A stretch of 64,000 nucleotides of DNA from Pantoea sp. BAV 3049. Its GTDB lineage: Bacteria > Pseudomonadota > Gammaproteobacteria > Enterobacterales > Enterobacteriaceae. The position numbers were made by a program, and so were the translations under genes. The DNA lies in the NCBI RefSeq assembly GCF_009765445.1, contig NZ_WHOY01000031.1, positions 2,192,961-2,256,960 of the forward strand, read 5' to 3'. Shown piece after piece: positions 59,133-64,000 of this stretch. Every line of letters starts with the position of its first letter. The first letter of the stretch is position 1. The notes beneath the pieces are model-generated. The model saw only the letters and a list, made by a program, of their open reading frames with translations. It was not told the DNA's origin and searched no databases.

Positions 59133-60302
59133 TCAGAGCGCTTTCACAGAAATCGACTCACCGGCCATTTTTTTACGCAGTGTACGCTTGGTACGGTCAA
59201 TCACCTCACCGGCCAGCTGACCACAGGCCGCATCGATATCATCACCACGAGTCTTACGCACAATAGTGGTAAAACCGTAATCCATCAACACTTTAGAGAA
59301 GCGATCGATGCGACTGTTCGAACTGCGACCATACGGAGCGCCCGGGAAGGGGTTCCACGGGATCAGGTTGATTTTGCACGGCGTGTTCTTCAGCAGTGCC
59401 GCCAGTTCATGGGCGTTATCGGTGCTGTCGTTGATGTGATCAAGCATCACATATTCGATGGTCACGCGGCCCTGATTGGCATTGGACTTGCCGATATAGC
59501 GGCTGACGGCCCCTAAAAAAGTCTCGATATTATACTTTTTATTAATCGGAACAATTTCGTCACGAATTGTGTCATTCGGAGCATGCAGAGAGATAGCCAG
59601 TGCGACATCAATCATATCGCCCAGCTTGTCCAGCGCGGGAACAACGCCCGAAGTGGACAGGGTCACGCGGCGTTTGGACAGGCCAAAGCCGAAGTCGTCC
59701 AGCATGATTTCCATCGCCGGAACCACATTATTCAGGTTGAGCAACGGCTCCCCCATTCCCATCATCACCACGTTGGTGATTGGGCGCTGGCCGGTAATTT
59801 TTGACGCGCCGATAATTTTTGCCGCACGCCAGACCTGACCAATGATTTCCGAAACGCGCAGGTTACGGTTAAATCCTTGCTGAGCGGTGGAGCAGAATTT
59901 GCATTCCAGCGCACAGCCCACCTGGGAAGAGACGCACAGAGTGGCGCGATCTTTTTCCGGGATGTAAACAGTTTCGACCTGCTGGCCGCCAACGGTGATG
60001 GCCCATTTGATGGTGCCATCAGATGAACGCTGTTCTTCCGCCACTTCCGGTGCGCGGATCTCGGCCAGCTCTTTCAGCTTGCCACGGAAGACTTTGTTGA
60101 TGTCGGTCATCTCATCGAAATCATCACAGCAGTAGTGATAAATCCACTTCATCACCTGATCGGCACGAAACGGTTTTTCGCCCAGACTGGCGAAGAACTC
60201 GCGCATTTGCTGGCGATTCAGATCGAGCAGGTTGATTTTTTCTTTTTTTGGCGTGGCGATCGCAGGGGATGCAGACGACGGAGTCACAATGTGTTCAGAC
60301 AT
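59133..60302 (-). CDS. rlmN: Dual-specificity 23S rRNA/tRNA m2A methyltransferase RlmN
   Basis: This 389-residue radical-SAM enzyme methylates A2503 of 23S rRNA and A37 of some tRNAs. The cluster-binding [15 protein letters not shown] near residue 129 gives CxxxCxxC. The conserved Cys in [12 protein letters not shown] near 360 and the internal Cys pair define the mechanism. [12 protein letters not shown] and ISLHAPND are further family blocks. The N-terminus MSEHIVTP matches E. coli. It is first in the rlmN-pilW-rodZ-ispG-hisS-yfgM-bamB string, 80 bp before pilW. Confidence 0.97.
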   Translation of the reverse strand: MSEHIVTPSSASPAIATPKKEKINLLDLNRQQMREFFASLGEKPFRADQVMKWIYHYCCDDFDEMTDINKVFRGKLKELAEIRAPEVAEEQRSSDGTIKWAITVGGQQVETVYIPEKDRATLCVSSQVGCALECKFCSTAQQGFNRNLRVSEIIGQVWRAAKIIGASKITGQRPITNVVMMGMGEPLLNLNNVVPAMEIMLDDFGFGLSKRRVTLSTSGVVPALDKLGDMIDVALAISLHAPNDTIRDEIVPINKKYNIETFLGAVSRYIGKSNANQGRVTIEYVMLDHINDSTDNAHELAALLKNTPCKINLIPWNPFPGAPYGRSSNSRIDRFSKVLMDYGFTTIVRKTRGDDIDAACGQLAGEVIDRTKRTLRKKMAGESISVKAL

Positions 60303-60362
60303 AATTTTCTCTGGCCTCGTTATTACACGTTATGGCGCTGGGGTTGAGTGATATAAATGAAA

Positions 60363-60394
60363 CGCCCCTGCTGAGCATACTCTCATCAGGGGCG
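60363..60394 (-). terminator. Hairpin downstream of ndk
   Basis: CGCCCCTG/CAGGGGCG stem with a 16-base loop; on the minus strand it is followed by TTTCATT. It lies 92 bp beyond the ndk stop and before rlmN. Confidence 0.6.
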
Positions 60395-60485
60395 CATTAT
60401 TGTACAAGCGTGGAACGACAGGTTAAAGCGCGTCAGCAAAATAATTTGTAAACGCCCTGCGCCACTCAGGCAATAATCTTAAATA

Positions 60486-60917
60486 TTAGCGGGTGCGCGG
60501 GCAAATTTCGCCTTCGCCGAAGAAATAAGCGATTTCGCGGGCGGCAGATTCAGCAGAATCTGAACCGTGGGTGGCGTTCTCGGTGAAGCTGTCAGCGTAG
60601 TCAGCTCGCAGGGTACCGGCCAGAGCATTAGCCGGGTTAGTGGCACCCATCAGATCGCGGTGACGCTGAACGGCGTTTTCGCCTTCCAGCACGGAAACGA
60701 CTACCGGACCAGAAGTCATGAATTCAACCAGGCCGTCGAAGAAAGGCTTGCCCTGGTGCTCCGCGTAGAAGCCTTCAGCCTGCTCTTTGCTCAGGTGCAG
60801 CATTTTGCTGCCCACAATTTTGAAGCCAGCGCTTTCAAAACGGTTAAAGATGGCACCAATCACGTTTTTTGCCACCGCGTTCGGTTTTACGATAGAAAAA
60901 GTACGTTCAATAGTCAT
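60486..60917 (-). CDS. ndk: Nucleoside diphosphate kinase
   Basis: This 143-residue kinase exchanges gamma-phosphates between nucleotides. The active His is in [13 protein letters not shown] near residue 117, and the N-terminal [14 protein letters not shown] and [11 protein letters not shown] are the other conserved blocks. The start at 60917 matches E. coli and has CAGGGGTCC in front; the frame continues 26 codons upstream without homology. It is a single-gene unit upstream of rlmN. Confidence 0.97.
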   Translation of the reverse strand: MTIERTFSIVKPNAVAKNVIGAIFNRFESAGFKIVGSKMLHLSKEQAEGFYAEHQGKPFFDGLVEFMTSGPVVVSVLEGENAVQRHRDLMGATNPANALAGTLRADYADSFTENATHGSDSAESAAREIAYFFGEGEICPRTR

Positions 60918-61150
60918 ATGGACCCCTGTTTGATGTCGAGTGTGGCCAGTGAAAGACTCCCTGGCCCGGAAAATGGCGCAGATTATAGGGGTCATCCGCT
61001 GGCTTGCCTATCGGAGATTCAACAAATTATTAAAAAAAACCGCTTTAATTCCACAACTTTATAACGGTTTTCAGCTATTTTACAGAAGAACTTGAGATGC
61101 CCGCCAGGATGGCGGACACTCAGGACAATGACACCCACTACGAGGCCGCT

Positions 61151-62002
61151 ATGACATCCTCTTTCTTCGTGACCGCCGACTGGCTGGCGGAACATTATTC
61201 TGATGAAAACATTCAGGTTATCGACGCGCGCATGCTGCCACCCGGTCAGGAAAAAGTGCGAAATATCACGGCGGAATATCAGGCTAAACATCTGCCCGGC
61301 GCACCCTTTTTTGATATTGAAGCGCTCTCCGATCACACCAGTCCTTATCCGCATATGATGCCGCGCGCCGAGTCGTTTGCCGTCGCCATGCGCGAGCTGG
61401 GGGTAAGCAGTGATAAACATCTGGTGGTCTACGATGAGGGTAACCTGTTTTCCGCTCCGCGTGCCTGGTGGATGCTGCGCCAGTTTGGCGTGGAGGAAGT
61501 TTCAATTCTCGCCGGTGGCCTGAAGGGCTGGGAAGACGCAGGTCAGCCGCTGGAAACCGGTGCCGTTACGCTGCCGGAAGGCGAGTTCGACGCCAGCTTC
61601 GATCCGAAGGCAATCAAACGCATTACCGATATGATGCTGATCAGCCATGAAGGCGGCGCACAGATTGTCGATGCCCGGGCGGCAAACCGCTTCAGAGGTG
61701 AGGTAGATGAACCGCGCCCGGGACTGCATCGCGGGCATATCCCCGGCAGCAAAAACGTGCCATGGAATGACCTGGTGGAAAACGGCCAGTTGAAACCGGC
61801 TGATGAGCTGCAAGCGATTTTCCAGCGTCAGGGCGTGAATCTGGACGAGCCGGTGGTGGCAAGCTGTGGTTCCGGCGTGACTGCGGTGGTCGTGATTCTG
61901 GCGCTGACCACGCTGGGCGCAAAAAATGTCAGGTTGTATGACGGTTCATGGGGTGAATGGGGCAGCCGCGACGATCTGCCGATTGCCACACGGCTGAAAT
62001 AA
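61151..62002 (+). CDS. sseA: 3-mercaptopyruvate sulfurtransferase
   Basis: This 283-residue sulfurtransferase carries two rhodanese domains. The first has lost the active Cys; the second has the active-site loop SCGSGVTA near residue 238, whose GSGVT pattern marks mercaptopyruvate rather than thiosulfate as donor. DEPRPGLHRGHIPGSKNVPW is the interdomain arginine region. The start at 61151 has GAGG in front and aligns with E. coli SseA; the frame begins 18 codons earlier without homology. It is divergent from ndk. Confidence 0.95.
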   Translation: MTSSFFVTADWLAEHYSDENIQVIDARMLPPGQEKVRNITAEYQAKHLPGAPFFDIEALSDHTSPYPHMMPRAESFAVAMRELGVSSDKHLVVYDEGNLFSAPRAWWMLRQFGVEEVSILAGGLKGWEDAGQPLETGAVTLPEGEFDASFDPKAIKRITDMMLISHEGGAQIVDARAANRFRGEVDEPRPGLHRGHIPGSKNVPWNDLVENGQLKPADELQAIFQRQGVNLDEPVVASCGSGVTAVVVILALTTLGAKNVRLYDGSWGEWGSRDDLPIATRLK

Positions 62003-62020
62003 CGGCATTTCGCCATGAAA

Positions 62021-62057
62021 AGAACCGTTTCCCTTGAAGGTGAAACGGTTCTGTTTC
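62021..62057 (+). terminator. Terminator of sseA
   Basis: Perfect 11-bp stem AGAACCGTTTC/GAAACGGTTCT, 18 bp after the stop, followed by GTTTCCC; the loop CCCTTGAAGG can itself pair. Confidence 0.85.
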
Positions 62058-62135
62058 CCTATACTCTAATAGCGGGTATTCATCCAGAGAATCACAATAT
62101 ATCACCGTCTCTGCCGCCAGGTCCGGTAAAGGCTT

Positions 62136-63794
62136 TCAGCTTCCGTCGCCGGGCATGGTCAGAGGGACAGACATTTCATTGCGGAAGAGATTCTTCGGAT
62201 CGACGGCTTGTTTGGTGGCAACCAGCGTTGCAGCTTTGTCACCGTAATACAGCGTCATCCATTGCGGGTCCTCCGTCGCATGGTCGGCAGCAGTATATTT
62301 CATATCGACATCCGGGTAGTTGATATAACAGCCCTGATAATGGCCATCGTCGGCATAAGGTTTGCCCCCCTGGTCAGCAAAATAAGCGGTATAGAGTTTC
62401 TGCATCCAGGAAATACAATGCGCATCATTCTCGGGCTTGGTCCAGTAGACCTGAAATTGTGATTTTAATAACGAGCGTCGCTGAAAGACGGCGGTCGGAT
62501 TCGTGGTTTCATTGTTGGTATTAATACAACCACCATACGAATCGATTTGCACCAGAGCCTGATTCAACAGAGGATCGTCCGCGCCATTAAGGTTATCCCA
62601 CAGGGCTGTGATTTCTGTGTCGCCAAAATTTGCCACATGGTAAACAGATTTATATTTTCCGCGCTGGTTATCGCCTGAGCCATTAAGTGTTTGCGTGGCA
62701 TACAGCCAGTCCATTAATCGGGCATCACTGGCCGCATCTCTGAAGGGGCGCTTTTTCACCGCTGTCCCTATTGCGCCATAACGCATGCCGGTTTCCACCA
62801 CTGAAGGCGTTATCCCCGCAGCGTTGTTCATGGTAGCCACAAAGTCATTAAACGGCGCAGCCTGACCCGTGCCATCAACACGCCCGTCACTTCCGGTATA
62901 CTGCACCAGTAGATGAATATCGCCGGTGGAGCGATGCTGGAGTTTGAGCAGGCTAAAAAGGCCGCCATTCGCCAGGGTTGGATCGCTGCTGTTCCACTCA
63001 CTATCATGAGTCGAGAACCATTGCCAGTAGGCTTTGAGAAACTGACCAAATTGCTCTTTAGTACTGAAACTACTCCACGGGTAGGCTAGCGAGAGTAAAT
63101 AGACCTGCTGAGGAGCTGGCGGCAAGGCCGCATAATAATAATTAAGGATAATACCGAAGTTTCCGCCACCACCACCACGGCAGGCGATAAACAATTCCCT
63201 GTCGGTACCCGTGCTGTTCAGATTCACGTGTTTAGCAACGAGCGACTTCCCGTCGGTTTCCGGCACCAAAATATCGATTCCTGACAGCCAGTCAACGGTT
63301 AAGCCATGTAAACGGGACAGTAAACCGTATCCTCCTCCCGTCACATGCCCCCCCGAACCGACTGAATAGCAGGAACCACCGGGAACCGTGCAGTTTGTCA
63401 GTTTGTATAAGCTGACATAACCATCCCAGTTTTGATTCCCTGTTGCTGCCCGGAACTGATAATTCACATCAGGATCGTAAGGCGAGGAGATATTTCCCTC
63501 TGCGCTGTACTCCATACCCACCATCAGCCCCAGGTCAATAATCGCCAGAGGAGTGCTTTCTTCTCCTGACAATTTATTGCTGACAAATCCCTCATAGCAG
63601 TGCCCGCCACTCCGAACCGTTATCCGCTGATTGTTGGCAAGCGCTGTATTCGCCGCCTTCAAAACATCACTGGCGGTCTGGCATACATAGACCGCATCGG
63701 CATCTTTGCCACTTTCCGGCCAGCGCAAATTAAAGCCTTTTTTGACGGTTTCAAACCGGGGATCGCTATTATCGATCAGGATAAAATCACTCAT
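62136..63794 (-). CDS. Berberine-bridge-type FAD-linked oxidase
   Basis: This 552-residue oxidase has a PCMH-type FAD-binding domain and a C-terminal BBE motif region. Two covalent FAD anchors are visible: RSGGHCYEGF with His at 65, and VPGGSCYSVGSGGHVTGGGYG with Cys at 142, the pattern of bicovalent flavoproteins such as sugar and alkaloid oxidases. LMDWLYATQTLNG, GGCINTNNETTNPT and the C-terminal VDPKNLFRNEMSVPL are family-typical. There is no signal peptide, so it is probably cytoplasmic. The start at 63794 has GGAAATATC before it; 51 more codons upstream are A+T-rich and not homologous. The substrate is unknown (sugar, phenolic or peptide-linked). It lies next to a conserved sseA and seems accessory. 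Confidence 0.85.
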   Translation of the reverse strand: MSDFILIDNSDPRFETVKKGFNLRWPESGKDADAVYVCQTASDVLKAANTALANNQRITVRSGGHCYEGFVSNKLSGEESTPLAIIDLGLMVGMEYSAEGNISSPYDPDVNYQFRAATGNQNWDGYVSLYKLTNCTVPGGSCYSVGSGGHVTGGGYGLLSRLHGLTVDWLSGIDILVPETDGKSLVAKHVNLNSTGTDRELFIACRGGGGGNFGIILNYYYAALPPAPQQVYLLSLAYPWSSFSTKEQFGQFLKAYWQWFSTHDSEWNSSDPTLANGGLFSLLKLQHRSTGDIHLLVQYTGSDGRVDGTGQAAPFNDFVATMNNAAGITPSVVETGMRYGAIGTAVKKRPFRDAASDARLMDWLYATQTLNGSGDNQRGKYKSVYHVANFGDTEITALWDNLNGADDPLLNQALVQIDSYGGCINTNNETTNPTAVFQRRSLLKSQFQVYWTKPENDAHCISWMQKLYTAYFADQGGKPYADDGHYQGCYINYPDVDMKYTAADHATEDPQWMTLYYGDKAATLVATKQAVDPKNLFRNEMSVPLTMPGDGS

Positions 63795-64000
63795 GATATT
63801 TCCTTTTGTATTGAATTTGAAAAAGCGTTGTAAAACCATCAAATGACAAATGCCATGTAGACTTATTTCAATATCAATAAACAGAAGATAATAATAAAAA
63901 CAAGGTGATAAATAAAAAAAATTGATAAAACCAAGTCCACAACTCAACAGCAGAGACTTTTAACATTCATCATTTTCTGTAATGGTTTTCACTAAACACA

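Overview
The window is chromosomal DNA from an Enterobacterales bacterium. Gene content and order follow the Escherichia coli stretch narQ-acrD-ypfM-yffB-dapE-...-purC-bamC-dapA-gcvR-bcp-...-bepA-hda-uraA-upp-purMN-...-ppk-ppx-pdeF-...-guaA-guaB-xseA-...-der-bamB-yfgM-hisS-ispG-rodZ-rlmN-ndk-sseA. Protein divergence from E. coli, together with a GH6 endoglucanase, a protealysin/emfourin pair, PilW, an MgtE transporter and a PQQ glucose dehydrogenase, suggests a plant- or environment-associated relative, most likely Erwiniaceae (Erwinia/Pantoea-like). The genus is an inference. No rRNA, tRNA, CRISPR array, insertion sequence or phage gene was recognised.

Layout. 1-6404: the 3' end of narQ, the RND pump acrD, the miniprotein ypfM, a small unknown gene, and yffB-dapE-ypfN. 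6451-13080 (mostly minus strand): ypfH, tmcA-ypfJ, purC and dapA-bamC. 13239-14277: gcvR-bcp. 14358-20000 (minus strand): perM followed by an accessory block that sits where E. coli has other genes. The block holds a diguanylate cyclase, a GpdQ-like phosphodiesterase, a deletion scar joining a LacI-type regulator to the tail of an ABC ATPase, and a tandem pair of exported DsrE-like proteins. 20770-27378: bepA, yfgD, hda (CUG start), uraA-upp and purMN. 27503-32069: a three-gene Pst-type phosphate ABC transporter without PstS or PhoU, divergent from ppk-ppx-tehB (32229-36430). 36420-40725: pdeF, yfgG and mgtE. 40796-50633: GH6 endoglucanase, guaBA, xseA, protealysin plus emfourin, and gcd. 50999-60917: yfgJ, der, bamB, yfgM, hisS, ispG, rodZ, pilW, rlmN and ndk, all on the minus strand. 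61151-63794: sseA and a berberine-bridge-type flavin oxidase.

Functional themes. Purine supply (purC, purMN, guaBA) carries recognisable PurR boxes, and guaB also has a CRP-like site about 117 bp upstream of its predicted start of transcription. Phosphate and polyphosphate handling is grouped in the Pst-like/ppk/ppx block, whose divergent promoter region holds a perfect 18-bp palindrome. Cyclic-di-GMP turnover is represented by an intact cyclase and by the phosphodiesterase PdeF, whose upstream region carries a perfect FNR consensus site. Envelope maintenance is well represented: BamB, BamC, BepA, YfgM, RodZ and PilW.

The parts least explained by the core genome are the deletion scar (18172-18632), the DsrE pair (18737-20000), the regulation of the Pst-like/ppk region, and the flavin oxidase at the right edge.
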